From an uncultured delta proteobacterium (GTDB lineage Bacteria; Myxococcota_A; Polyangia; Polyangiales; Polyangiaceae): a stretch of DNA of 64,000 bases. Positions 44,015-51,971 of this stretch are shown here, piece after piece. Below the pieces are notes generated by a model. It was not told where the DNA came from, made no database searches, and worked only from the letters and a program-made list of their open reading frames with translations. The first letter of the stretch is position 1, and each line of letters begins with the position of its first letter. The stretch lies in the NCBI GenBank assembly GCA_903906315.1, contig CAIVJW010000127.1:49686-113685 (forward strand), given 5' to 3'. Both the position numbers and the translations under genes were made by a program.

Positions 44015-45697
44015 ATGGCCGACACCCCGGATCGCACGAACACCGCTCGCGCCCGCTTCCTCTCCCGCCTCCAGAAGTCGAAGGCGTCCGCCCGTCGCCG
44101 CGCAGGGCTGCTCTCCGGCCCGCCGGGCGCCGAGTCGCTCGACGCGGACGACCTCTACGACGCGAGCTCGCTCGCGGCGACCGGCTTCGACCCCGATCGC
44201 GATCTCGGCTTTCCCGGCGAGCCCCCGTTCACGCGCGGCGTGCAGCCCAACATGTTCCGCGGGCGCCTCTGGACGATGCGTCAGTACGCCGGCTTCGGCA
44301 CCGCGGACGAGTCCAACCAGCGCTACCACTACCTCCTGAAGCAGGGCCAGACGGGCCTCTCGGTGGCGTTCGATCTGCCGACGCAGATGGGGCGCGACTC
44401 GGATCATGCGCTCGCCGCGGGCGAGGTCGGCCGCGTCGGTGTCGCGATCGACTCGATCGACGACATGCGCCGCCTGCTGCGCGGGCTGCCGCTCGACCGG
44501 ATCTCCACGTCGATGACCATCAACTCGACGGCGGCCATCCTGCTCGGCCTGTACATCGCGGTCGCCGAGGAGCAGGGCGTCCCCCGCACCGCGCTGCGCG
44601 GCACGATCCAGAACGACATCCTCAAGGAGTACGTCGCGCGCGGCACGTACATCTACCCGCCGACGCCGTCGCTGCGGATCATCGCGGACATCTTCGCCTT
44701 CGCGGGCAAGGAGGTGCCGAGCTTCAACACGATCTCGATCAGCGGCTACCACATGCGCGAGGCGGGCTGCGACGCCGCACAGGAGATCGCCTTCACCCTG
44801 GCCGACGGCATCGAGTACGTGAAGACCGCGATCGCCGCGGGGCTCGACGTCGACGAGTTCGGCGGGCAGCTCTCGTTCTTCTTCAACGGTCACAACAACG
44901 TGCTGGAGGAGGTCGCGAAGTTCCGCGCCGCGCGTCGCATGTGGTCGTCCATCATGGCCGATCGCTTCGGCGCGAAGACGGATCGCGCGCGCGCGCTCCG
45001 CTTTCACTGCCAGACGGCGGGCGCGACGCTGCAGGCCCAGCAGCCGATGGTCAACGTGGTGCGCGTCGCCCTGCAGGCGTTCGCGGCCGTGCTTGGCGGC
45101 TGTCAGTCGCTGCACACCAACAGCTTCGACGAGGCGCTCGGCCTGCCGACGGCCGAGGCCGCGACGCTCGCGCTGCGCACCCAGCAGGTGATCGCGCACG
45201 AGTCAGGCGTCGTCGACTTCGTCGACGCGCTCGGCGGATCGTACGCGGTCGAGGCGATGACGACGCGCCTCGAGGCGGCCGCGCGCGACTACATCCGCCG
45301 GATCGACGAGCTCGGCGGCATGGCCTCGGCGATCGAGCAGGGCTACGTGCAGCGCGAGATCCAGGCGAGCGCGTACCGCTACCAGCTCGACATCGAGGCC
45401 AAGCGCCGCGTCATCGTCGGGCAGAACGACTTCGTCTCGGAGGCCGCGCCCGTGCCCGTGATGAAGATCGATCCGCGCATCGAGCGCGAGCAGGTCGAGC
45501 GGGTGCGCGCGTGCCGCGCCGCGCAGGACGCTCCAAAGGTCGCCGAGGCGCTCGGGCGCGTCGACGCGGCCGCCCGCGGCACGCAGAACCTGCTCCCGCC
45601 GATCCTCGATGCCGTGAAGCTCGGCGCGACGGTCGGCCAGGTCAGCGACGTGATGCGTGTCGTGTGGGGCGAGCACCGGGAGACGTTGACGGTCTAG
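44015..45697 (+). CDS. methylmalonyl-CoA mutase family, large (catalytic) subunit of the split type (560 aa)
   Basis: This is the TIM-barrel part of a B12-dependent acyl-CoA mutase. It shows [68 protein letters not shown], the [15 protein letters not shown] block and [13 protein letters not shown]. At 560 residues it ends before the cobalamin-binding domain, so a separate small subunit is needed; none is in the window. The substrate could be methylmalonyl-CoA or a related branched acyl-CoA such as isobutyryl- or hydroxyisobutyryl-CoA. ATG 44015 has GAGAGGG about 6 nt upstream. A PfkB-family kinase gene starts 8 bp after its stop. meaB lies 12 kb away. Confidence 0.95.
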   Translation: MADTPDRTNTARARFLSRLQKSKASARRRAGLLSGPPGAESLDADDLYDASSLAATGFDPDRDLGFPGEPPFTRGVQPNMFRGRLWTMRQYAGFGTADESNQRYHYLLKQGQTGLSVAFDLPTQMGRDSDHALAAGEVGRVGVAIDSIDDMRRLLRGLPLDRISTSMTINSTAAILLGLYIAVAEEQGVPRTALRGTIQNDILKEYVARGTYIYPPTPSLRIIADIFAFAGKEVPSFNTISISGYHMREAGCDAAQEIAFTLADGIEYVKTAIAAGLDVDEFGGQLSFFFNGHNNVLEEVAKFRAARRMWSSIMADRFGAKTDRARALRFHCQTAGATLQAQQPMVNVVRVALQAFAAVLGGCQSLHTNSFDEALGLPTAEAATLALRTQQVIAHESGVVDFVDALGGSYAVEAMTTRLEAAARDYIRRIDELGGMASAIEQGYVQREIQASAYRYQLDIEAKRRVIVGQNDFVSEAAPVPVMKIDPRIEREQVERVRACRAAQDAPKVAEALGRVDAAARGTQNLLPPILDAVKLGATVGQVSDVMRVVWGEHRETLTV

Positions 45698-45705
45698 GGC
45701 GCGCC

Positions 45706-46557
45706 GTGCGGGTGATCTCGTTCGCGGCGGTTGGCCACGTGACCGCAGACCTGCTCCTCGGTGCGGGCGCCGTCGAGGCGCGCACGCCCGGCGGATCGGC
45801 GCTCTATGCCGGTCTCGCCGCGGTGGCGTTCGGCGCGCGCGCGCGGGTCGTGACGGCGTGCGCGTCCGACGCGGCGGCGCTCGCGCTGCTCGCGGCGGCG
45901 GGCGTCGAGGTGCGCGTCTCGCCCTCGCCCGTCACGACGACCTTCGAGAACGACCACCGATCGGGTGTCCGCGTGCAGCGCGTGCTCCGCGTGGCCGAGG
46001 CGATCGTCGCAGAGCCGGTCGACGCCGACGTCGTCTTCGTGTGCCCGGTGGCGGGCGAGGTGAGCGGAGCGGTCGCGGTCTTCGGCGAGCGCGGCGCGCT
46101 CGTCGGCGTGGGCCTCCAGGGCATGCTGCGCACGATCGGGCCCGACGGGGACGTTGGGCGGCGCCGAGAGCTCGACCCCGCGGCGCTCGTCGGTGCGGAC
46201 GCGGCGTTCGTGAGCCGCGAGGACCTAGCGGGCGACGCGGGCCTGGAACGATCGCTCGCCGATCGCGTCCCCCTGCTCGTGGTGACGGACGGCGCGGCGG
46301 GCGCGACGCTCTACCGCGCCGGCGAGGCGGCGCACGTCGCCGCGGCGGTCGCGCGCGAGATCGATCCGACGGGCGCGGGCGATCTCTTCGCGACGGCGTT
46401 CCTGGTCGCGATGGCGCGCGGTGCGGACTCGATGGAGGCCGCCATCGAGGGCGCGTGCGCCGGGGCGATCGCGGTGGAGGCGATCGGCACGGCGGCGGTC
46501 GCGGGGCTCGCCGGCCTCGCCGCGAGGCGCGCGGCGTGGGGGCGGGCGAACGGCTAG
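45706..46557 (+). CDS. PfkB/ribokinase-family sugar or nucleoside kinase (283 aa)
   Basis: The ribokinase-fold hallmarks are present: the N-terminal GG of TPGGSALYAGLAAVAFGA, the LLVVTDGAAGATLY strand-turn, and the anion-hole/catalytic motif DPTGAGDLFATAFL with base D226. It transfers phosphate from ATP to a sugar or nucleoside hydroxyl; the substrate is not readable. The start GTG 45706 lies 8 bp after the mutase gene, so co-transcription is likely although the metabolic link is unclear. Its stop is 9 bp from that of the convergent SNF2 helicase gene. Confidence 0.88.
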   Translation: MRVISFAAVGHVTADLLLGAGAVEARTPGGSALYAGLAAVAFGARARVVTACASDAAALALLAAAGVEVRVSPSPVTTTFENDHRSGVRVQRVLRVAEAIVAEPVDADVVFVCPVAGEVSGAVAVFGERGALVGVGLQGMLRTIGPDGDVGRRRELDPAALVGADAAFVSREDLAGDAGLERSLADRVPLLVVTDGAAGATLYRAGEAAHVAAAVAREIDPTGAGDLFATAFLVAMARGADSMEAAIEGACAGAIAVEAIGTAAVAGLAGLAARRAAWGRANG

Positions 46558-46566
46558 TTGCCGCCC

Positions 46567-49500
46567 CTACGGTCGTCGAGCGCCGTCGCTCGCCACGACC
46601 TCCGCGCCCTCGTCGTTACCGTCGTCGCCGTCCGTGGCCAGCGCGCCCTCGCGCAGCAGCGTTGCCAGCTCGTCGGTCGAAAGCTTCCCGGGCGCGCCGT
46701 GCTCCTCGTCGAACACGGCGCTCGCAAGCGCGCGCTTGTCGGCGTGGAGCTCGATCACCTGCTCCTCGACCGTCCCGCGCATCACGAGTCGCACGACCGT
46801 GACCGCGCGCGTCTGCCCGATGCGGTGCGCGCGATCGGTGGCCTGGTCCTCGACGGCCGGGTTCCACCACGGGTCGAGGTGCAGCACGTAGTCGGCGCCC
46901 GTCAGGTTGAGGCCCGTCCCGCCGGCCTTGAGCGAGATCAGGAACAGCCGCGCGCTGCCCTCCTGGAAGGCGTCGACGCGCCGCGCGCGCTCGTCGTACG
47001 GGGTCGACCCGTCGAGGTACTCGTAGCGGATGCGGCGCGCGTCGAGCGCCTCGCGGACCAGCGCGAGGTGGCTCGTGAACTGGCTGAAGACGAGCGCGCG
47101 GTGCCCTCCCTCGCCGAGCTCCTCGACCAGCTCGAGCAGCGCCGCGAGCTTCGACGAGGGTACCGCCGAGTGCTCGTCGAACAGGCGAGGGTGGCACGCC
47201 AGGCGTCGCAGCTTCGTCAGCCAGGCGAGCACGAGGAAGCGCGCGTCCTCGCCGTCCGGTCGCGCGATGGCCTCGACCGCGGCGAGGCGCGCCGCCTGGT
47301 AGAGCTCGCGCTCCTTCGGCGACGGCTCGACGAGCCGCGTGATCTCGGTCCGCGGCGGCAGCTCGGGCGCGACCTCGGCCTTCGTGCGGCGCAGGACGAA
47401 GGGGCGCAGCACGCGCGCGAGCGCCGCCATGCGCGCGGGGCTGCGGGTGCGCTCGATCGGCCCCGCGAAGCGGTCGCGGAACTGCTCCCAGCTCCCGAGC
47501 AGCCCGGGCGTGAGGATGCGCATCAGGCTCCACAGCTCGCCGAGGTGGTTTTCCACCGGCGTGCCCGTCAGCGCCACGCGCATGTCCGCCTGCAGCGACC
47601 GCACCGCGCGGGCCCGCCGCGTGAGGGCGTTCTTGATGGCCTGCGCCTCGTCGATCACCAGGGTCGCGAAGCGGACGCGCGCGAGCGGCTCGGCGTCGAG
47701 GGTCACGATCCCGTAGCTCGACACGAGGACGTCTCCTGGGCCGAGCTGGTCGAGCAGCGCGACGCGGTCCGGGCCGCGGTAGACGGCGACGCGCAGCCCA
47801 GGCGCGAACCGGGCCGCCTCGCGCAGCCAGTTCGATCCGACCGAGGTGGGCGCGACGACCAGCGCGGGCCCGTCGGCGGCGCGGTGCAGCAGCAGCGCGA
47901 GCGCCTGCAGGGTCTTGCCGAGGCCCATGTCGTCGGCGAGGCACGCGCCCGCACCCCACGCCGCGAGGCGCGCGAGCCAGGCGAAGCCCTCGACCTGGTA
48001 GTGGCGCAGCGTCGCGGTCAGTCCGTCGGGCAGCGCGGGATCGAGCGCCTTCGCTGCGTCGATGCGGGAGACGAGCGATCGGAAGCTCGCCGCGGCCGCG
48101 AGGTCGGCGCTCGACTCGACCAGCGCCTCGAGCTTGTCGGCGGCGAGCGGCGACACCTCGAGCCCGTGCTTGCCGTCGAAGACGACCCCCTCGACGGCCT
48201 CGAGCCGCTCGCGCAGCTCCTGCTCGATCGCGGCGAAGCGCCCGGGCGCGATCGCGACGTATCGGCGTCCGGCGCGCACGGCGCCGAGCAGCGTCGCGAG
48301 CGTGACGACCGCGCCGTCGACCTCGACCGACCCCTCGAGCCCGAACCAGTCGCGCTTCTCGGTGACCTCGATGCGCAGGCGTGTCGGCAGGCGCTCGACG
48401 CGCAGCGGGGAGTCCGCCGCCCACTCCACCGCGAGCTCGCCTTCGCGATCGCGCAGCGCGAGCACGAGATCGAGCGCGCGATCCTCCGACAGGATGCGGT
48501 AGCGGAAGGGCCCGGCCGCGTCCGCGTCGTGCAGCGGCAGCGTGGGGATCAGCGCCTCCGCCGCCCGCTGCTCGGCGTCGAGGTCGCGCCGCGCGAAGGT
48601 GCGCCGGCCGGCGTCCACGTGCCTCGCGATGGTCGGGCCTTCGCCCGGGGCCCACGCCGGGCCTCCGGGGATCGGCCGCGCGCAGATCTCCACGTCGAGC
48701 GCGGCCCCCTCGAGCGGCGTGACGCGCACCATCGGGCTCGCCGAAGCGGGGACCTCGCCGCCGTCGAGCTCGGGCGGCAGATCCAGGTCGAAGCTCTCGG
48801 CGTGATCGGCGAGGCGCCGCACGATCTCGTCGTGGCTGGCTGGCGGGAAGGGCGCGGTGTGCGTCGCGAGCGCGGCCCCGACGGCCTGCGCGACGTCGTC
48901 GACCGGCGCGATGAACAGGCGAGCGCCCTCCGGCGCGACCGCGAGGACGTGCCGTTCGCCGGAGTCGTCCTCGTGCACGCGCGCGATCTCGGCGGCGGCG
49001 ATGGGCGCGGACCCCACACGAAAGCGCGCCGCGAGCCCGCGCCCATCGTCGTCCTCGAGCCGGAGCGAGAGGCGCGCGATCTCGATCGCGATCGGCACGT
49101 CCTCGCGGTCCTGCGCGAGCACGACGCGCGGGTGCCCGACCAGCATGAGCAGCAGCTCGATCGACCCGCCCCGAGGCGGGGTGCTGGTCGCGTAGGGCTC
49201 CTTCGCGCGCAGCGCGCGCAGCGGCGGTCCGTCGAACGTGTTGCGGAGGTGAGCGCTGCTGCGCGGGAGCGCGTACGGGTACACGCGCGAGCCCTTGCCG
49301 AAGCCGCCCGTCTTCTTGGGGTGCTGCAGCAGCAGCTCGACCGACGGCTCGCCGTCGTCGAGGCGCACGCGCCACACGAGCCGGTCCTCGCTGTGCTCCA
49401 CCTCCTCGGGCCGTACCGCGGCGAGGCGTCGGTCGAGGGCGCGCACGAAGCGTGACCACGCGGGCGCGCCGAGCAGCTCGGCGAGGGTCGCGAGGCCGGG

Positions 49501-50685
49501 CGACGGCGGCTCGTGCAGGCGCAGGATCAGCGCGTCGAGCGCGCGCGCCTGGTGGGCGCGGCAGCTCGACGAGGCGGGGACGCACGTCGAGCAGCGCATC
49601 GGCAGGTCGGGCTGATCGAGGAGGAGGGTCACCTCGCGCGTGGTGTCGGTCCAGTGCTCGCGCTCCCGCACGACGACGCGCAGGGGCGCCTCGAGGAGCT
49701 GCGCGCACAGCGTCGTGACCGGCGCCGCCGGCGGCTCGACGTGGCCGAACGCGGACCGGCGGTCGCGGACGCGCGCGAGCAGCGCCACGATCGTCGGGTC
49801 CGTCGGAGGCCCGCCGTAGGTGGCCACCCAGGCTTCGCGGTCGGCGATGAAGCGCGCGACCTGCACCGCGCGCGCGAGGTAGGTCGAGGCGACGCCGCTG
49901 GCCCAGCGACCGTCGCGCGTCGCCGCGGCCACGACCAGGTCTTCCATCGTCGCCTCGCCGATCCGCGGCCCGGGCCCGTAGAGCGACCGGCCGAGGTAGG
50001 GAGGCGGCGCGGCCGCGAGCGCGTGCTCGGCGCCGACGTCGTGAGCCCACGCGCGCAGGGCGTCGCGCTCGGTCGGTGGGGGCGGGACGACGTACCGCTC
50101 GATCTGGTCGGGGCTCGGCCGGGGAGGCGCGGGCGAGGGCAGGGGCGGGCGAGGGGGGGGGAGCGAGGGCAAGGGCATCAGCGAGGGCAAGGTTATCAGT
50201 GAGGGCAAGGGGGTCGGGGAATGGGAGATCGTCGCCACCTCCGCGGAGGAGGTCGCCACGCTCGAGGCGGGCGTCTCCGCGTCCGCGGGGGCGTCGCCGA
50301 GGGCGGTCGTGGTCGCCGGTGCCTCGGGCGGCGGAGGTTCGAGGTCGGGCGTCGGTGGCGCCGCCGGGGCTGCGCGCGGCGGTCTCGCGACCTCGGCCAC
50401 GACCCACGCCCCGAATGCTCGCGCGATGGCCTTGCGGTGGCGCGGCAGCACGATCCGGTCGAACGCGACGTCGAGCACGGCGTCGACGCTCCCCCAGCCG
50501 ATCTCGCGCAGCACGGTGTCGAGCTCGCCCGCTTGCGCGACCGAGAGCTCGAGGTGGGGGACGGCGTCCTCGACGGGCAGCGCCAGCACCGCGCGCACCG
50601 CGTCGCCCTGCGCGCGCGCCCAGGCCCCCAGCGCAGCGAGCGAGGTGAGCTGGGCCGCGGTCGGCGGTCGGACGTCGACGCTCAA
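46567..50685 (-). CDS. SNF2/RapA-family DNA-dependent ATPase with SWIM-like zinc motif (1,372 aa)
   Basis: The C-terminal 480 residues form an SNF2 motor: DDMGLGKT (motif I), VVAPTSVGSNW (Ia), IDEAQAIKN (II), ALTGTPVENHLGELW (III), VFSQFTSHL (IV), ISLKAGGTGLNLTGA (V) and DRAHRIGQTR (VI). The N-terminal part has a C365-x2-C368-x6-C375-x2-H378 zinc motif resembling SWIM, preceded by a Pro-rich segment with (x)xLPSL hexapeptide repeats. It probably remodels nucleic acid-protein complexes. The start is TTG 50685, which overlaps the TGA of the upstream gene as TTGA; this suggests translational coupling and explains the rare start. Confidence 0.93.
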   Translation of the reverse strand: MSVDVRPPTAAQLTSLAALGAWARAQGDAVRAVLALPVEDAVPHLELSVAQAGELDTVLREIGWGSVDAVLDVAFDRIVLPRHRKAIARAFGAWVVAEVARPPRAAPAAPPTPDLEPPPPEAPATTTALGDAPADAETPASSVATSSAEVATISHSPTPLPSLITLPSLMPLPSLPPPRPPLPSPAPPRPSPDQIERYVVPPPPTERDALRAWAHDVGAEHALAAAPPPYLGRSLYGPGPRIGEATMEDLVVAAATRDGRWASGVASTYLARAVQVARFIADREAWVATYGGPPTDPTIVALLARVRDRRSAFGHVEPPAAPVTTLCAQLLEAPLRVVVREREHWTDTTREVTLLLDQPDLPMRCSTCVPASSSCRAHQARALDALILRLHEPPSPGLATLAELLGAPAWSRFVRALDRRLAAVRPEEVEHSEDRLVWRVRLDDGEPSVELLLQHPKKTGGFGKGSRVYPYALPRSSAHLRNTFDGPPLRALRAKEPYATSTPPRGGSIELLLMLVGHPRVVLAQDREDVPIAIEIARLSLRLEDDDGRGLAARFRVGSAPIAAAEIARVHEDDSGERHVLAVAPEGARLFIAPVDDVAQAVGAALATHTAPFPPASHDEIVRRLADHAESFDLDLPPELDGGEVPASASPMVRVTPLEGAALDVEICARPIPGGPAWAPGEGPTIARHVDAGRRTFARRDLDAEQRAAEALIPTLPLHDADAAGPFRYRILSEDRALDLVLALRDREGELAVEWAADSPLRVERLPTRLRIEVTEKRDWFGLEGSVEVDGAVVTLATLLGAVRAGRRYVAIAPGRFAAIEQELRERLEAVEGVVFDGKHGLEVSPLAADKLEALVESSADLAAAASFRSLVSRIDAAKALDPALPDGLTATLRHYQVEGFAWLARLAAWGAGACLADDMGLGKTLQALALLLHRAADGPALVVAPTSVGSNWLREAARFAPGLRVAVYRGPDRVALLDQLGPGDVLVSSYGIVTLDAEPLARVRFATLVIDEAQAIKNALTRRARAVRSLQADMRVALTGTPVENHLGELWSLMRILTPGLLGSWEQFRDRFAGPIERTRSPARMAALARVLRPFVLRRTKAEVAPELPPRTEITRLVEPSPKERELYQAARLAAVEAIARPDGEDARFLVLAWLTKLRRLACHPRLFDEHSAVPSSKLAALLELVEELGEGGHRALVFSQFTSHLALVREALDARRIRYEYLDGSTPYDERARRVDAFQEGSARLFLISLKAGGTGLNLTGADYVLHLDPWWNPAVEDQATDRAHRIGQTRAVTVVRLVMRGTVEEQVIELHADKRALASAVFDEEHGAPGKLSTDELATLLREGALATDGDDGNDEGAEVVASDGARRP
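50162..50215 (-). repeat. three tandem 18-bp coding repeats
   Basis: The units at 50162, 50180 and 50198 read AGCGAGGGCAAGGGCATC and close variants. They encode the hexapeptide repeat (I/M/T)(T/P)LPSL inside the SNF2 protein's disordered linker. Such a repeat can gain or lose units without a frameshift. Confidence 0.85.
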
Positions 50686-51590
50686 CGCTTGCGCGGGCTC
50701 GCCGCCGGCGCCCCCCAGTTCTTGACCACCTGGCAGCTGCGCGCGTCGATCTCGCGCCGGTACTCGTCATGCCCGTCGACGCGGATGCTCCACACCGTGG
50801 GGCTCTTCGGCGTGAACGCGCCGTTGTAGTAGAGGTGCAGCGTGGCCACCGCGTTCTGCGGCACGCCGCTCAGCACCGCCGCGTTCCAGGCGGAGACCGA
50901 AGGGCACGCGGGCACGTCGAGCGCCCGGCCGCGATCCGGCGCGCTCGCCCACGTCTTCGTGGTGGTCATGCTGCCCCTCCCGACATGGACGAGCAGTCGC
51001 GAGTGGGTGACGTCCTTGCCCGGCGGCGCCTCTGGGTCCGTGGTGGTGAACTCGAAGTGGACCGACCCCGCGTTGCTGTCGCTGGTGTCGACGAGCCCGC
51101 CGGTCACGTTGAAGAACACCGCGGTCGACATCACGGGGCTCGCCGACTCGGCCAGCGCGAGCGCGCGTGCCTTCTTCACGATCTCGGCGGCGTCGACCAT
51201 GCGCGGCCCGATCGGGGGCGCGGGCGGGACGCCGGGCACGGTGGATGGGGGCGCGCCGAGCGGCACCGCGACGGCCGGGCCCGAGGCGCGCGACCGCGCC
51301 GACATGGAGGTGGTGAAGAGGACGGCGCCGAGGACCATCGGCAGCACGGTCGTCACCACCACCAGCGTGATCACCACGCGTGCGGCCGCCTCCGGCGCGC
51401 GCGCGACGATGCGCCCGAGGTTCGGATCGAGGGGGGCGACGGGGTAGATCGGCACGGCGGGTCGGCGGCGCCCCTCCCACTCGACGACCGATCGGAAGCC
51501 GCAGTACTGGCACGTCACGACCTCGAGCCCGGGCAGAAGCTCGAGCGCGGCGCCGCAGCGGGGGCAGTTCGCGGTGACGAGGCGGGGCAT
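50682..51590 (-). CDS. zinc-ribbon, single-pass membrane protein (302 aa)
   Basis: The N-terminal zinc ribbon is CPRCGAALELLPGLEVVTCQYCG (two CxxC pairs). After a basic-proline stretch comes one transmembrane helix (VVITLVVVTTVLPMVLGAVLF). A Pro/Val linker and a domain of about 170 residues without a recognised family follow, presumably outside the membrane (FFNVTGGLVDTSDSNAGSVH). It is probably an inner-membrane protein with a cytoplasmic zinc ribbon. ATG 51590 has a strong ribosome site (GGGAGGAA, 5-nt spacing) and fits the ribbon start. Its TGA overlaps the TTG of the SNF2 gene, so the two are translated as a pair. Confidence 0.85.
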   Translation of the reverse strand: MPRLVTANCPRCGAALELLPGLEVVTCQYCGFRSVVEWEGRRRPAVPIYPVAPLDPNLGRIVARAPEAAARVVITLVVVTTVLPMVLGAVLFTTSMSARSRASGPAVAVPLGAPPSTVPGVPPAPPIGPRMVDAAEIVKKARALALAESASPVMSTAVFFNVTGGLVDTSDSNAGSVHFEFTTTDPEAPPGKDVTHSRLLVHVGRGSMTTTKTWASAPDRGRALDVPACPSVSAWNAAVLSGVPQNAVATLHLYYNGAFTPKSPTVWSIRVDGHDEYRREIDARSCQVVKNWGAPAASPRKR

Positions 51591-51971
51591 GTCGTTCCTC
51601 CCAGCATCAGGTAACGCTTTCGGGCCGGTCTGCATAGGAGAGCCGCTGCCGGCCGAGCCGCGGTGCGCCGGCCCCCCTTCGCTACGGCGAGCTCGGGGGC
51701 GCGGTCCGGCCGGGCATGGGAGGCTCCCCGGGCGGCCGCGGAGGCTTCCCGGGCCGCCGGCAAGGCTTCTGCCGTGCCCCCGAAGGCCTCGTCGAGCGGT
51801 CGGAGCGCGTGATTCCGAGCACTTGGAGGTTCCAGCTCGAGCGGAACCGGCTCCGCACCCCCACGGGAAGCCCGAAATGCCGCGCCCGAGGCCTCCAGGC
51901 CCGGTGCGGGGAGCTTCCGGCTTGCCGCCGAGGCCTCCGGGCCGTGAACCGAGCCCCCTTTGGGCCGCCGG
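51591..51971. other. 381-bp intergenic region containing a degenerate 21-bp repeat array
   Basis: This lies upstream of the zinc-ribbon gene and downstream of the MrfA-type helicase gene (both minus). The leader of the zinc-ribbon gene occupies the left end, and the array listed separately fills most of the rest. No credible gene is seen. Confidence 0.55.
51719..51950. repeat. degenerate tandem array of 21-bp units (about 11 copies)
   Basis: The best units are GGAGGCTCCCCGGGCGGCCG (51719), GGAGGCTTCCCGGGCCGCCG (51740), a third at 51761, GAGGCCTCCAGGCCCGGTGC (51888), one at 51909 and GAGGCCTCCGGGCCGTGAAC (51930). Weaker units between keep the 21-bp phase except for a one-base slip near 51824. 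The GGAGGCNTCC core is itself palindromic. Confidence 0.65.

Noticed and set aside
46558..49455. 965-codon plus-strand frame
   Set aside because: Antisense shadow of the SNF2 gene, whose motifs are complete in order.
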